This document shows positions 8,113 through 16,234 of a DNA stretch of 64,000 nucleotides, in pieces. This DNA is from Micromonospora alfalfae (GTDB lineage Bacteria; Actinomycetota; Actinomycetes; Mycobacteriales; Micromonosporaceae), in the NCBI RefSeq assembly GCF_022230925.1, contig NZ_JAKKFH010000003.1, positions 17,806 through 81,805 of the forward strand. Reading direction: 5' to 3'. Each line of letters opens with the position of its first letter. Positions within the stretch are counted from its first letter, which is position 1. The notes below the pieces were generated by a model. The model was not told where the DNA came from. It made no database searches and was given only the letters and a program-made list of their open reading frames with translations. The position numbers and the translations under genes are program-made.

Positions 8113-8628
8113 CTACCGCATCCGAGTCGGTCGCGAAGGGGCACCGAGGAGTACCTCGTACTGGTAGAGATCATCGTTGGTGCCGGTGTGCCGGAAGCCG
8201 GCACGCTCGAGGGTCCGCCGGGAAGCGACGTTGTCGCCTGCGGTCTCGGCGACGACGCGGAACAGTCCGTGTGCGGTCGCGAGGTCGAGCAGGGCGGCGA
8301 GCGCCTCCGCCGCGTAGCCGTTTCTCCGGGCTGACGGGGCGAGGCCGTAACCGACCTCGATGCGTCCGTCCTCCGGTTGACCCTTGAAGCCGATTCCTCC
8401 GATGGCCTTGCCGTCGGCGGTGCGGGTGATCCGGTAGTGCCCGAATGGACGTCGGTCGCCGTAGGCGGCGGTGGCGGCGAGAAAGCCCCGCACGCCGAGG
8501 ATGTCGCCGTCGAACGGGAAGTCCTCGGCCCAGTCATCCCCGGCCCCGGCGCGCCGCCCGACGATGCGTTCACCCTCCGCGGTGTCGATGGGGTGCAGGC
8601 GCAGTCGCGGCGTACGAAGCTCGGTCAC
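8113..8628 (-). CDS. GNAT family N-acetyltransferase
   Basis: About 171 residues from a GTG start (VTELRTPRLRLHPID); an upstream TTG at 8664 would add 12 residues but looks less natural. The sequence follows the RimJ/RimL branch: an N-terminal ELRTPRLRL strand, GGIGFKGQPEDGRIEVGYGLAPSARRNGYAAEA carrying the acetyl-CoA pyrophosphate loop (R-N-G-Y-A), and AETAGDNVASRRTLERAGF with the conserved N-x-A-S motif. These enzymes transfer an acetyl group to a small amine or a protein N-terminus in the cytosol. The acceptor is unknown. It is a single gene facing its neighbour. Confidence 0.83.
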   Translation of the reverse strand: MTELRTPRLRLHPIDTAEGERIVGRRAGAGDDWAEDFPFDGDILGVRGFLAATAAYGDRRPFGHYRITRTADGKAIGGIGFKGQPEDGRIEVGYGLAPSARRNGYAAEALAALLDLATAHGLFRVVAETAGDNVASRRTLERAGFRHTGTNDDLYQYEVLLGAPSRPTRMR

Positions 8629-8815
8629 GGGCAACAGCGAAACAGTCCTCAGGAAACAGCACAAGCCGATTTACGCGCCCCGCACAGGCCGGCGTCGTGG
8701 AATCGAACCTCCGTGTCGGCATCCCCGCCCCTAACCGTCTGCGGCTACCTATCCTCGACGGGGATGCACCAATCCGAGTAATGGCCGTCGGCCCGACGGC
8801 TCACAGGAGGCCGTG

Positions 8816-9190
8816 ATGAGCACCAAGGATCGACCGGAGGGGATCAGCCCCACAGCGGTGGAGTCAGCACCAGGGCTGTGGCGGATCGATCTGCAACGGC
8901 ACGACCTCAGCATTCCCGGGCGAGAGGTCATCCAGACTCGGGTGGAGTTCACTCCGGATTCGCCACCGTTCAAGCATTTCCATCCCGGCGAGGAAATCAT
9001 CTGTGTTCTGCAGGGAACGCTCGAATATCGGCTGGAGGGGCAGCCACCCATGGTGTGTAATCCCGGCGACGCGCTCACGGTCCCATACGGTGTGCACCAC
9101 CAGGCCCGCAACGTTGGCGACGGTATCGCTGTCGAACTGGCCACGTACGTCGTTGAGAAGGGGAAACCACTTCTCACCAAGGTGGAGTGA
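8816..9190 (+). CDS. Cupin domain protein
   Basis: A 124-residue single-cupin protein. The two cupin motifs are visible: HFHPGEEIICVLQGTLEY (motif 1, residues about 52-69, with both metal histidines and the glutamate) and PGDALTVPYGVHHQARN (motif 2, with the third histidine). The ATG at 8816 has an excellent AGGAGG site five bases upstream. Single cupins of this size are metal-binding beta barrels acting as small isomerases, dioxygenases or sensors. No substrate can be assigned, and no operon partner overlaps it. Confidence 0.8.
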   Translation: MSTKDRPEGISPTAVESAPGLWRIDLQRHDLSIPGREVIQTRVEFTPDSPPFKHFHPGEEIICVLQGTLEYRLEGQPPMVCNPGDALTVPYGVHHQARNVGDGIAVELATYVVEKGKPLLTKVE

Positions 9191-9271
9191 GATCACCGCC
9201 CCGGCTGACGGCGGCGGCCTGATCCACGCCGCACCGTTTACGCGATTGGCGCCTCGGGCAGAAGGCACACC

Positions 9272-9484
9272 ATGACGAATGAACGGGTCAGGTCTGTCGG
9301 TGGCTACACCATGCGGATCCTCGGCGTGCTGGCGATCGTCGTGGGCGTGCTGGGGATCGTCTCCAGCCTCTCTCAAGGCAACCTCGTCGGGGTGATCCTC
9401 GGCGTCGTCTTCATCGTCGGCGGGGCGTTCCTGCTCAAGCGCTCGGGCGCGACGCCGACGCCGAGGCCGCGGAGCACGCACTGA
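9272..9484 (+). CDS. Small two-helix membrane protein
   Basis: A 70-residue protein. Helix 1 (MRILGVLAIVVGVLGIVSSL) and helix 2 (LVGVILGVVFIVGGAFLL) are joined by a short loop, SQGN, and followed by a basic tail, KRSGATPTPRPRSTH. The start at 9272 has AGAAGG six bases upstream. It resembles small uncharacterised integral membrane proteins common in actinomycetes. No function can be given. A stable hairpin follows the stop. Confidence 0.6.
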   Translation: MTNERVRSVGGYTMRILGVLAIVVGVLGIVSSLSQGNLVGVILGVVFIVGGAFLLKRSGATPTPRPRSTH

Positions 9485-9513
9485 CGTCTGCGGGGTTCAT
9501 GGACGCCGTGGTC

Positions 9514-9545
9514 GTGGCGACGCTCGACCACGGCGACCGAACCCC
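9514..9545 (+). terminator. Hairpin terminator after the small membrane protein
   Basis: A perfect 11-bp stem (CGCCGTGGTCG and its complement) with a 10-base loop starts 29 bp after the stop codon. No U tract follows. Confidence 0.55.
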
Positions 9546-9737
9546 AGGGCATCATCGGGCCGGTCCGAATCCTGGTCAGACCGTCGCCGAGTCGACGAGC
9601 ACGTCCGTCGTAGCCCTGCACCTTGACGATGATCGACCGTCGGACCCGGCCCAATGGCCCTGGGCACGCTCAGCCTTCACCGTGAGCACTGTCGCGCCGG
9701 CAGACAGCGGCGTCGATGGCTCGCATATCGTCGCCGG

Positions 9738-10196
9738 GTGACCGACGAGCAGACCGCAGAAAACGTCCTCGATCGCCTGCTCCTGGCGTTCGCGGCGCAA
9801 CTGCAGACGTCGGAGGGGCCGGCCCTGGCGGCCGGTGCGGTCGAGGCGCTCGCCAATCTGAGCAGAGCCGAGGCCGACCTGATCTTCGGCCAAGCGGGCC
9901 ATCTCGTGCACTACGGTGCGGACACCGCCCCGCTGGAGACTCTCCTCGACGCGATCTCGGCGGTTCAGCGCGGTGAGGCTCCGGACGGCGCGGTGCTCAG
10001 GCCCGGCGACGACGTGCGACTCGTCGGTGAGTTGCCCGAAAGCCTTGTCGGGTACGACGAGACGTGGCTCCGCTCAACCGTGTTCGTCGTCCGGTACGTG
10101 GGGAGGGACGCGACGGTCGACGTGCAGTCGGACCTGACCGAGGATTACGTGATCACCACGGTGCCGGCCGCCGGCGTGACGCCCTGGCGGAGGTAG
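9738..10196 (+). CDS. Hypothetical acidic protein, leaderless start
   Basis: About 152 residues starting with GTG (VTDEQTAENVLDRLLLAFAAQLQ). The -10-like hexamer TATCGT at 9726-9731 lies six bases before the start, exactly as in front of the gene at 7582, so a leaderless transcript is likely. The protein is soluble, helical in its N-terminal half, with a C-terminal beta-rich part (DDVRLVGELPESLVGYDETWLRSTVFVVRYVGRD). I do not recognise a family. Nothing in the neighbourhood indicates a role. Confidence 0.55.
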   Translation: MTDEQTAENVLDRLLLAFAAQLQTSEGPALAAGAVEALANLSRAEADLIFGQAGHLVHYGADTAPLETLLDAISAVQRGEAPDGAVLRPGDDVRLVGELPESLVGYDETWLRSTVFVVRYVGRDATVDVQSDLTEDYVITTVPAAGVTPWRR

Positions 10197-10251
10197 CTCA
10201 CCCGTGCTCAGGATGGCGGGGTACGGGAAACAGCGGGGGCAGCGCGACTCT

Positions 10252-10263
10252 TAGAGTGAACGG
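10252..10263 (+). promoter_or_regulatory. -10 element of a leaderless transcript (TAGAGT)
   Basis: TAGAGT ends six bases before the ATG at 10264 and no ribosome site is visible. This is the TANNNT pattern expected for leaderless actinobacterial genes. Confidence 0.5.
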
Positions 10264-10680
10264 ATGTCGGTCAAGCAGGTACAAGTGACTTTCGACTGCG
10301 CCGAACCTGTGCGCGTCGGTCGTTTCTGGTGTGAGGTGTTGGGGTACGTCCCGCCGCCTCCTCCGGAGGGGTTCGCCTCCTGGGACGATGTCAATTCCGA
10401 GCAGGGTTCGTGGTTCGCGTGCAGTGACCCGTCGGGAGTGGGCCCGCGCCTGTACTTCCAGCGGGTGCCCGAGGGCAAGGTCGTCAAGAACCGGGTGCAC
10501 CTCGACGTGCGGGTCGGCACCGGGCTCGTGGGCGAGGAGCGCCTGGCCGCCCTCGAGGCCGAATGCGCGCGGCTGATCCCGCTCGGCGCGGTACGCGGGC
10601 AGTTGTTGCTCGCCGACGGCGAGAACGAGTCGTGCCTGAACATGGAGGACGTCGAGGGCAACGAGTTCTGCCTCGACTAG
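10264..10680 (+). CDS. VOC/glyoxalase-like domain protein
   Basis: A 138-residue protein of the Glyoxalase_6 type found widely in actinomycetes. The first beta-alpha-beta unit is VQVTFDCAEPVRVGRFWCEVLGY; the second starts at KNRVHLDVRVG and ends GNEFCLD. The pattern H (VHLDV) and E (GNEF) fits two of the metal-ligand positions of the VOC fold. Members bind small hydrophobic ligands or act as antibiotic-binding or dioxygenase-like proteins; the ligand is unknown. The start lies six bases after a TAGAGT element. Confidence 0.75.
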   Translation: MSVKQVQVTFDCAEPVRVGRFWCEVLGYVPPPPPEGFASWDDVNSEQGSWFACSDPSGVGPRLYFQRVPEGKVVKNRVHLDVRVGTGLVGEERLAALEAECARLIPLGAVRGQLLLADGENESCLNMEDVEGNEFCLD

Positions 10681-10721
10681 TGCCGCCTGCCGCGCGTCTC
10701 CTGAGCGCGGCCGAACCTGAT

Positions 10722-10749
10722 GGGGGCCAGGCGAAACCGCCTGGCCCCC
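10722..10749. terminator. Bidirectional hairpin terminator
   Basis: A perfect 12-bp stem (GGGGGCCAGGCG) with an AAAC loop lies between the convergent VOC and PhoX-like genes, 41 bp after the first and 15 bp after the second. Confidence 0.75.
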
Positions 10750-10764
10750 GACGTGTGGGCTCGG

Positions 10765-12219
10765 TCAGCCCAGGTACTTCTCCCACGGACCGGTGATGGC
10801 CAGGGTGAGGCCCGGGTCCTGCATGTTGACGAAGAGCACCTTGCCGTCCGCGCTGAAGGTCGGCCCGCAGAACTCCGAGTCGTTGAGCTGGTTGCGGGCG
10901 ATCGCGTACGTGGGCCCGCCCGGGATCGTGCTGAGCACGTGCGAGGCGCCGGTGCCGTCCTCGGCGAGCACGAGGCTTCCCCACGGAGTGACTGTCACGT
11001 TGTCCGGGCCGTCGAAGGTGAGGTCGGTGTACTTGACCGCCGCACCCTCCTCGGACTGGGTCTGGTGCGGGAAGTACGTCACCAGCTGGATGGTCTGGTT
11101 CCTGTAGTTGTAGAACCACACCATTCCGTCGTGCGGCGCCGCGTCCGCCGGCAGGTCACCCTCATCCCAGGCGTACGAGTTGACCACGTACACGCCCTCG
11201 TCGGTGGCCCACACGCCCTCGAACTTGCGCCCGCGGGTGACCTGACCGTCGGCGAACTGCTCGCGCACCGACGTGGTGCGCGCGTCGCGGTCCGGCACCT
11301 CGATCCACCGGACCGGGAAGGGGCGGCCCAGTTGGGCGGAGGTCAGGTACGCGACGTCCGGCAGCACCGAACCGTCATCCATGATGATCTGCATCGCGGC
11401 GAGGACGCCGGCGTTCGGTGCGAGGCGGGTGAGCACGCCCGGGCCCAGCTTGACGCCGTGTGGCGCGGTCCAGCGGTAGAAGAGGCCGTTGGGCTCGTCG
11501 GCGTCCTCGGAGAGGTAGATCCGGGTGCGGTCCTTGTCGACGGCCAGGGCCTCGTGGGAGTAGCGGCCCAGGCACTTGATCGGCTTCGGGTCGGCGCTGC
11601 CGTCGGCCCACACCTCGAAGACGTAGCCGTGGTCCTTCTGGTAGACGCCGGACCGGCCGCCCTCTTCCCACGTGTCGCCGGCCCGGTCCTCGGTCTCCTC
11701 GCAGGTGAGCCAGGTGCCCCAGGGGGTCGGCCCGCCGGCGCAGTTGGAGATGGTGCCGGAGAGCGCCACGAACTCACCCAGGTTGCGGCCCGCGAGGTCG
11801 GTCCTGATCACGGTGCAACCACCGGCGTCGACGGCGCCCGCGTCGTAGACCGTGCCCTTGACGTGCGGCACGCCGAACTCGGCGCCCGGGTCGATCTCGT
11901 GGTTCTGGATGAGGGTGTACCGGCCGCGGCCGGCGTCGTAGACGGCCATGCCGTCGTGGTCCGACGGGGTGACGCCCTGGCCGCGGTCGAGTCGGGTGAC
12001 ACCGGTCCGGGTGACTACTGTGTAGCTGAAGCCCTTGGGCAGGGCCAGGATTCCCCTGGGGTCGTCCACGAGCGGCGGGAAGGGCACGTTACCGGGCTTC
12101 ACCGGCGGGTGCGGCCGGGCCGGGCTGGCCTGGGCCAGGGACGGCAGGCCGCCCGCGACGGCAAGGCCGACGCCGGCGGCGGCGCCACTGGCGAGGAAGG
12201 TACGACGAGAGGAAGGCAC
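10765..12219 (-). CDS. Tat-exported PhoX-like (DUF839) phosphatase
   Basis: About 484 residues from the GTG preceded by AGGAG nine bases upstream; further upstream codons in frame look spurious. A twin-arginine signal is seen at SSRRTFLASGAAAGVGLAVAG. The mature protein follows the PhoX/DUF839 beta-propeller: SDHDGMAVYD, LIQNHEI, NCAGGPTPWGTWLTCEET with the characteristic E-E-T metal site, GRYSHEALAVD and LSEDADEPNGLFYRW. PhoX enzymes hydrolyse phosphomonoesters outside the cell using Ca and Fe, which explains Tat export of a folded cofactor protein. No pho-box is evident to me upstream. Confidence is high for the family and lower for the activity. Confidence 0.85.
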   Translation of the reverse strand: MPSSRRTFLASGAAAGVGLAVAGGLPSLAQASPARPHPPVKPGNVPFPPLVDDPRGILALPKGFSYTVVTRTGVTRLDRGQGVTPSDHDGMAVYDAGRGRYTLIQNHEIDPGAEFGVPHVKGTVYDAGAVDAGGCTVIRTDLAGRNLGEFVALSGTISNCAGGPTPWGTWLTCEETEDRAGDTWEEGGRSGVYQKDHGYVFEVWADGSADPKPIKCLGRYSHEALAVDKDRTRIYLSEDADEPNGLFYRWTAPHGVKLGPGVLTRLAPNAGVLAAMQIIMDDGSVLPDVAYLTSAQLGRPFPVRWIEVPDRDARTTSVREQFADGQVTRGRKFEGVWATDEGVYVVNSYAWDEGDLPADAAPHDGMVWFYNYRNQTIQLVTYFPHQTQSEEGAAVKYTDLTFDGPDNVTVTPWGSLVLAEDGTGASHVLSTIPGGPTYAIARNQLNDSEFCGPTFSADGKVLFVNMQDPGLTLAITGPWEKYLG

Positions 12220-12326
12220 GTGGATCAACTCCTGGTCCAGGCAAGTGCGACGTCTGGCAGCCAACTCCTTCGGGCGAACAGCGACACGTCACCAATGGGA
12301 TCGGGCGGTGACATCGGAGTTAAGAG

Positions 12327-13208
12327 TCAGGGTCGCGCACGCGTCGCCGGCAGCAGGGCGGGCCAGTCCTGGGCGGCGGCCCAGTCGGCGAAGCTGTGCC
12401 AGCCGACCTCGGGGTAGTCGCGACGCAGCGCGGCGACGTCGACGGTCAGGCCCGCGGTGCTGAAGTAGTCGAACATGGCCGCCAGGTCGGTGGACCGCTG
12501 TCGAACCTGGGCCAGCGGCACCTGCACGTGGGTGATCGGGCTGCCGATGGCGCCCGCCAGGATCTCGGCCAGTTGGGTGGGTGTGCGTTCGTCGGAGGCG
12601 ATGTCGATGCGGCGCCCGGCGAACTCGTCCGAGCGCTGGAGGACGAGCGCGGCGAAGGTGCCGATGTCGACCGCCGGGATGAGGGCGAGCGGCCGGTTCG
12701 CGGGCATCGGCCAGGCGAAGGTGTCCCTGCGCAGGCCGTCGAGCGTCCAGCCGCTGGCGTAGTTGTCCATGAAGGCGGCTGGCGCGATGACCGTCCAGGG
12801 CACCGTGGAGGTGCGCAGATGCTGCTCGACCAGGTGTTTGCTCTCGTAGTGCGGGACGCCGGTGTCGCGGTCGGCGTGCGCGACGGTGGTCAGCACGAGG
12901 TGGCTGAGGCCGGCGGCTGCCGCGGCATCGACGAGGGCCCGGCCCTGCCGGACCTCGGTGGCGAGGTCGCTGCCGAACGGTGTGGTGACAGCGAACAACG
13001 AGTCGGATCCGGCGAGCGCGGCGTCGAGGGACGCGCTGTCGTCGAAGTCGGCCTGGCGTATCTCCGCCCCGAGGTCGCGCAGGGCTTCGGCGGCCGGCGA
13101 GGTGGGCTGGCGGGTGATGGCGCGTACCCGCTGACCGGCCGCCAGCAGGGCGCGGGCGGTGGCACCGCCCTGGGCTCCGGTGGCGCCGGTGACGGCGACG
13201 GTGAGCAT
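12327..13208 (-). CDS. NmrA-like NAD(P)-binding oxidoreductase/sensor
   Basis: A 293-residue atypical short-chain dehydrogenase. The Rossmann motif is VTGATGAQGGATARALL at the N-terminus, followed by RAITRQPTSPAAEAL and the acidic ADFDDSASLDAAL. There is no YxxxK catalytic pair, as usual for NmrA/HSCARG proteins; the segment PHYESKHLVEQHLR is the family signature. Members bind NAD(P) and act as redox sensors or quinone/NADPH reductases. It is divergent from a MarR regulator, with palindromes in the shared 96-bp promoter region, so repression by that regulator is likely. An AGGAGG site sits eight bases before the ATG. Confidence 0.83.
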   Translation of the reverse strand: MLTVAVTGATGAQGGATARALLAAGQRVRAITRQPTSPAAEALRDLGAEIRQADFDDSASLDAALAGSDSLFAVTTPFGSDLATEVRQGRALVDAAAAAGLSHLVLTTVAHADRDTGVPHYESKHLVEQHLRTSTVPWTVIAPAAFMDNYASGWTLDGLRRDTFAWPMPANRPLALIPAVDIGTFAALVLQRSDEFAGRRIDIASDERTPTQLAEILAGAIGSPITHVQVPLAQVRQRSTDLAAMFDYFSTAGLTVDVAALRRDYPEVGWHSFADWAAAQDWPALLPATRARP

Positions 13209-13232
13209 GGGTCCTCCAGGAGGTAAGATAGC

Positions 13233-13290
13233 TGCGTAACGCATTAACTGCGCCACGCAGCAGATTATGGCGGATTGCTGCGTCGCGCAA
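13233..13290. promoter_or_regulatory. Cluster of palindromes in the NmrA/MarR divergent promoter
   Basis: Three symmetric sites lie between the divergent genes: TGCGTAACGCA (13233-13243, perfect around a central A), CTGCGCCACGCAG (13248-13260, perfect around CCA) and TTGCTGCGTCGCGCAA (13275-13290, imperfect). All share a TGCG/CGCA core. They are candidate MarR operators controlling both genes. Confidence 0.55.
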
Positions 13291-13304
13291 CTGATTGGGA
13301 TGTG

Positions 13305-13790
13305 ATGCGGATGACTGCGAAGCGTCGAAGCCGGCTGTTCGAGGAGCTGTCGATGGCGTCCCGGCGCTATCTGGCCTCGTACGTCCTGTTCAACCAGGCC
13401 ATCGCCGACCACCTGGGGCTCCACCCGACCGACGTGCAGTTCCTGAGCCTGCTCTCGGCGGCTCCCGCGCCGCCCACTGTGCGCGAGGTCGCCGAGATGA
13501 CCGGACTGACCACGGGATCGGCCACCCGACTGGTCGACCGGCTCGAACGTGGCGGCTACGTCAAACGGACGCCCGATCAGGAGGACCGGCGTCGGGTGCT
13601 GGTCACCCCGGTGCCGGATCGCCTCGACCGGGTCACAGCGGTCTGGGACGACCTCGGCCAGTCCTGGCAGGCACTTCTCGACGAGCACACCGACGAGGAG
13701 CTGGAGGTGGTCACACGCCACATGAACCGAGCGCACGACGTCAGCCACGCCCAGATGCGTCGCCTGCGGTCCCAACCCAAGCCCGACTGA
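13305..13790 (+). CDS. MarR family transcriptional regulator
   Basis: About 161 residues from the ATG at 13305. The winged helix is clear: VREVAEMTGLTTGSATRLVDRLERGGYVKRTPDQEDRRRVLVT, with the D-x-R-R wing signature. Dimerisation helices flank it. MarR proteins repress adjacent stress or efflux genes and release DNA on binding phenolic or oxidising ligands. It is divergent from the NmrA-like gene and followed, 55 bp on, by a drug-type ABC exporter. A perfect 15-bp palindrome resembling its presumed operators precedes that exporter, which suggests control in both directions. Confidence 0.85.
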   Translation: MRMTAKRRSRLFEELSMASRRYLASYVLFNQAIADHLGLHPTDVQFLSLLSAAPAPPTVREVAEMTGLTTGSATRLVDRLERGGYVKRTPDQEDRRRVLVTPVPDRLDRVTAVWDDLGQSWQALLDEHTDEELEVVTRHMNRAHDVSHAQMRRLRSQPKPD

Positions 13791-13813
13791 GACCCGCGGC
13801 GCCGGGCTTGACC

Positions 13814-13828
13814 TTGACGCTGCGTCAA
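13814..13828. promoter_or_regulatory. Perfect 15-bp palindrome before the ABC exporter genes
   Basis: TTGACGCTGCGTCAA is an exact inverted repeat around a central T, 17 bp before the ATG at 13846. A CATGCT hexamer ends six bases before that ATG. The position fits an operator over the promoter of the exporter operon. The TGCG core is shared with the palindromes beside the MarR gene. Confidence 0.5.
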
Positions 13829-13845
13829 CCCTCCATGCTGCCGCC

Positions 13846-14643
13846 ATGAGCAATTCGCACACAACAGCTCAGGCCGAGCAGCCCGCGATCCACGTGCACG
13901 GCCTGGAGAAGTCGTTCAAGCAGCTCACGGTGCTGCGCGGCGTCGACATCGACGTCGCGCGGGGCAGCATCTTCGCCCTGCTCGGCTCGAACGGTGCCGG
14001 CAAGACCACAGTGGTGAGGATCCTGGCCACGCTCCTCAGGGCCGACGGCGGGACGGCCCGGGTCGCCGGCTTCGACGTGGCGACCCAGGCCGCCGACGTA
14101 CGGCAGTCGATCAGTCTCACCGGGCAGTTCGCGGCGGTCGACGAAATCCTCACCGGGCGGGAGAACCTGGTCCTGGTCGCCCGGCTGCGGCACCTCAAGG
14201 AGCCCGGTTCGACAGCGGACGACCTGCTGCGGCGCTTCTCGCTGACCGAGGCCGGCGCCCGGAGGGTGCGGACCTACTCCGGCGGCATGCGTCGCCGTCT
14301 CGACATCGCGATGAGCCTGATCGGGAACCCGCCGGTCATCTTCCTCGACGAGCCGACGACGGGGCTCGACCCCGAGGCGCGCATCGAGGTGTGGCAGGCG
14401 ATCAGGGAACTCGCCCGCGGCGGCACGACGGTGCTGCTGACCACCCAGTACCTCGACGAGGCCGAACAGCTCGCCGACCGGATCGCGATCCTCCACGAGG
14501 GACGGATCATCGTGAACGGCACCCTCGAAGAGCTCAAACAGCTCCTGCCACCAGCCGAGATCGAGTACGTCGAGAAGCAGCCGACCCTTGAGGACGTCTT
14601 CCTCACCCTGGTGGGCGCCAAGACCGAGAAGGAACAACGATGA
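13846..14643 (+). CDS. ABC exporter ATP-binding protein, DrrA-like
   Basis: A 265-residue ATPase of the daunorubicin/DrrA branch. Walker A is LGSNGAGKTT, the signature is YSGGMRRRLDIAMSL, Walker B is VIFLDEPTTGLDP, and the switch histidine is replaced by glutamine in LLTTQYLDEAEQLADRIAIL, as usual for DrrA-type proteins. The C-terminal DrrA extension ends PTLEDVFLTLVGAKTEKEQR. It powers the membrane partner encoded immediately downstream, with a 4-bp ATGA overlap. Likely substrates are drugs or natural products. Confidence 0.9.
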   Translation: MSNSHTTAQAEQPAIHVHGLEKSFKQLTVLRGVDIDVARGSIFALLGSNGAGKTTVVRILATLLRADGGTARVAGFDVATQAADVRQSISLTGQFAAVDEILTGRENLVLVARLRHLKEPGSTADDLLRRFSLTEAGARRVRTYSGGMRRRLDIAMSLIGNPPVIFLDEPTTGLDPEARIEVWQAIRELARGGTTVLLTTQYLDEAEQLADRIAILHEGRIIVNGTLEELKQLLPPAEIEYVEKQPTLEDVFLTLVGAKTEKEQR

Positions 14644-15401
14644 ACAGGCACTTCCTCGGCGACACCACAGTCCTGCTGGGACGCTCGCTGCGCCACATCG
14701 CCCGCAGCCCGGACACCATCATCACGACGGCGGTCATGCCTGTCGCCTTCATGCTGCTGTTCGTCTACGTCTTCGGCGGCGCTATCGAGACCGGCTCCGA
14801 CTCGTACGTGAACTATCTGCTCCCCGGCATCCTGCTCATCACGATCGCCTCGGGCATCTCGTACACCGCCTTCCGGCTCTTCCTGGACATGCAGGGCGGC
14901 ATCTTCGAACGGTTCCAGTCCATGCCGATCGCACGATCCTCGGTGCTCTGGGCGCACGTGTTGACCTCACTGGTCGCCAATCTGATCTCGTTGGTCGTCG
15001 TCGTCCTCGTCGCCCTGCTCATGGGCTTCCGCACCGGGACGAGCGTGCTGGGGTGGCTCGCCGTGGCCGGCATCCTGGTGCTGTTCACCCTGGCGCTGAC
15101 CTGGATCGCCATCATTCCCGGCCTCACCGCCCAGTCAGTCGACGGTGCGAGCGCCTTCTCGTACCCGCTGATCTTCCTGCCGTTCGTCAGTTCGGCCTTC
15201 GTGCCCACCGCGTCGATGCCCGGCCCGGTGCGCGCCTTCGCCGAGCACCAGCCGGTGACCGCGATCGTCAACGCGATCCGAGACCTCTTCGCGCAGGAGC
15301 CGGTCGGATCGGGCATCTGGACCGCCCTCGCCTGGTGCGTCGGCATCCTCGCGGTGGCCTACCTGTTCGCCAACCTGACCTACCGCCGCAAGATCTCCTG
15401 A
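14640..15401 (+). CDS. ABC-2 type membrane protein, DrrB-like
   Basis: A 253-residue permease with six predicted helices, starting MNRHFLGDTTVLLGRSLRHIARSPDTIITT. The conserved ABC-2 segment GGIFERFQSMPIARSSVLWAHVL is present at about residues 86-107, and the late segment FVSSAFVPTASMPGPVRAFAEHQPVTAIVNAIRDL is the family signature. It forms the pore of the exporter with the ATPase encoded just upstream, to which it is coupled by the 4-bp overlap. A MerR regulator follows 46 bp downstream. Confidence 0.9.
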   Translation: MNRHFLGDTTVLLGRSLRHIARSPDTIITTAVMPVAFMLLFVYVFGGAIETGSDSYVNYLLPGILLITIASGISYTAFRLFLDMQGGIFERFQSMPIARSSVLWAHVLTSLVANLISLVVVVLVALLMGFRTGTSVLGWLAVAGILVLFTLALTWIAIIPGLTAQSVDGASAFSYPLIFLPFVSSAFVPTASMPGPVRAFAEHQPVTAIVNAIRDLFAQEPVGSGIWTALAWCVGILAVAYLFANLTYRRKIS

Positions 15402-15447
15402 GCTGGATTCGGGTGGGGCCGAGCGAGTCGAGGGGCAGGATCAGGGC

Positions 15448-16227
15448 ATGCTGACGATCAGTCAACTGGCGGCGTACGCCGGCGTCACGGTGCGGGCGGT
15501 ACGGCACTACCACCAGATCGGCCTGCTGCCGGAGCCCGAGCGGGACGCCTCGGGCTACCGGCGGTACAGCGCGGGAGCTGTGGTGTCCCTCATCAGGATC
15601 CGGATTCTCGCCAACGCCGGCGTGCCGCTGTCCCAGATCGGTCAGATGCTGGAGGCCGACGCGTCGACCTTCGCGGCCGCCGTCGAGGAGATCGACAGGC
15701 AACTGGGCGACGAGATCGCACGACTGGAGGCCAGCCGGAAGCAGATCGCGCAACTCGCCGCCGGGGATCGTCTGGCGCTCGCACCAGAGGTGACCACCTA
15801 CCTGGACCGGCTCCGGGACATTGGCGTCTCCGAGCGGGTGGTGGCGGGTGAGCGGGACAGTTGGATCCTGATGTCGGCGCGCTGGCCCGATCGTGTCCGC
15901 GAATGGATGCCTGACAAGATCGCGCAGCTCGACGACCCGCAACTCATCCGGCTCTATCGGATCCTGTCGGAGATCTTCGAGAGTGACAGCGGCGACGACG
16001 CGGGTCTGGTGGAGGCCGCCGACATCCTGGCCAGCCTGGCCGAGCAGGCATACCGCTCTGGCGAGATCGACCTCGGTGAGGTGGCGCAGGACGATCTACC
16101 GTTCGACCTTCTGGACGCGTTGGCCGTCGAGGCGGACCCGCGGGTGAAGCGACTGCTGGGTCTGATGCGTGAGCGTGGCTGGGATGGTCTGGCGCGGCTG
16201 GAGCGGCTGGCAGAGCCGCCGACCTGA
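15448..16227 (+). CDS. MerR family transcriptional regulator
   Basis: A 259-residue protein. The N-terminal winged helix reads LTISQLAAYAGVTVRAVRHYHQIGLLPEPERDASGYRRY, the canonical MerR pattern, followed by VVSLIRIRILANAGVPLSQIGQML and a coiled-coil. The C-terminal 130 residues (TTYLDRLRDIGVSERVV onward) form a helical effector domain without metal cysteines, so a drug or organic ligand is likelier than a metal. It lies directly after the ABC exporter genes and may regulate them. It ends eight bp from a convergent gene. Confidence 0.85.
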   Translation: MLTISQLAAYAGVTVRAVRHYHQIGLLPEPERDASGYRRYSAGAVVSLIRIRILANAGVPLSQIGQMLEADASTFAAAVEEIDRQLGDEIARLEASRKQIAQLAAGDRLALAPEVTTYLDRLRDIGVSERVVAGERDSWILMSARWPDRVREWMPDKIAQLDDPQLIRLYRILSEIFESDSGDDAGLVEAADILASLAEQAYRSGEIDLGEVAQDDLPFDLLDALAVEADPRVKRLLGLMRERGWDGLARLERLAEPPT

Positions 16228-16234
16228 TCGACTG

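Noticed and set aside
8665..8760. A tRNA-like segment with GGTTCGATTCC on the minus strand
   Set aside because: Only the T-loop resembles a tRNA. The flanking five-base stem does not pair properly and no acceptor or anticodon arm could be folded.
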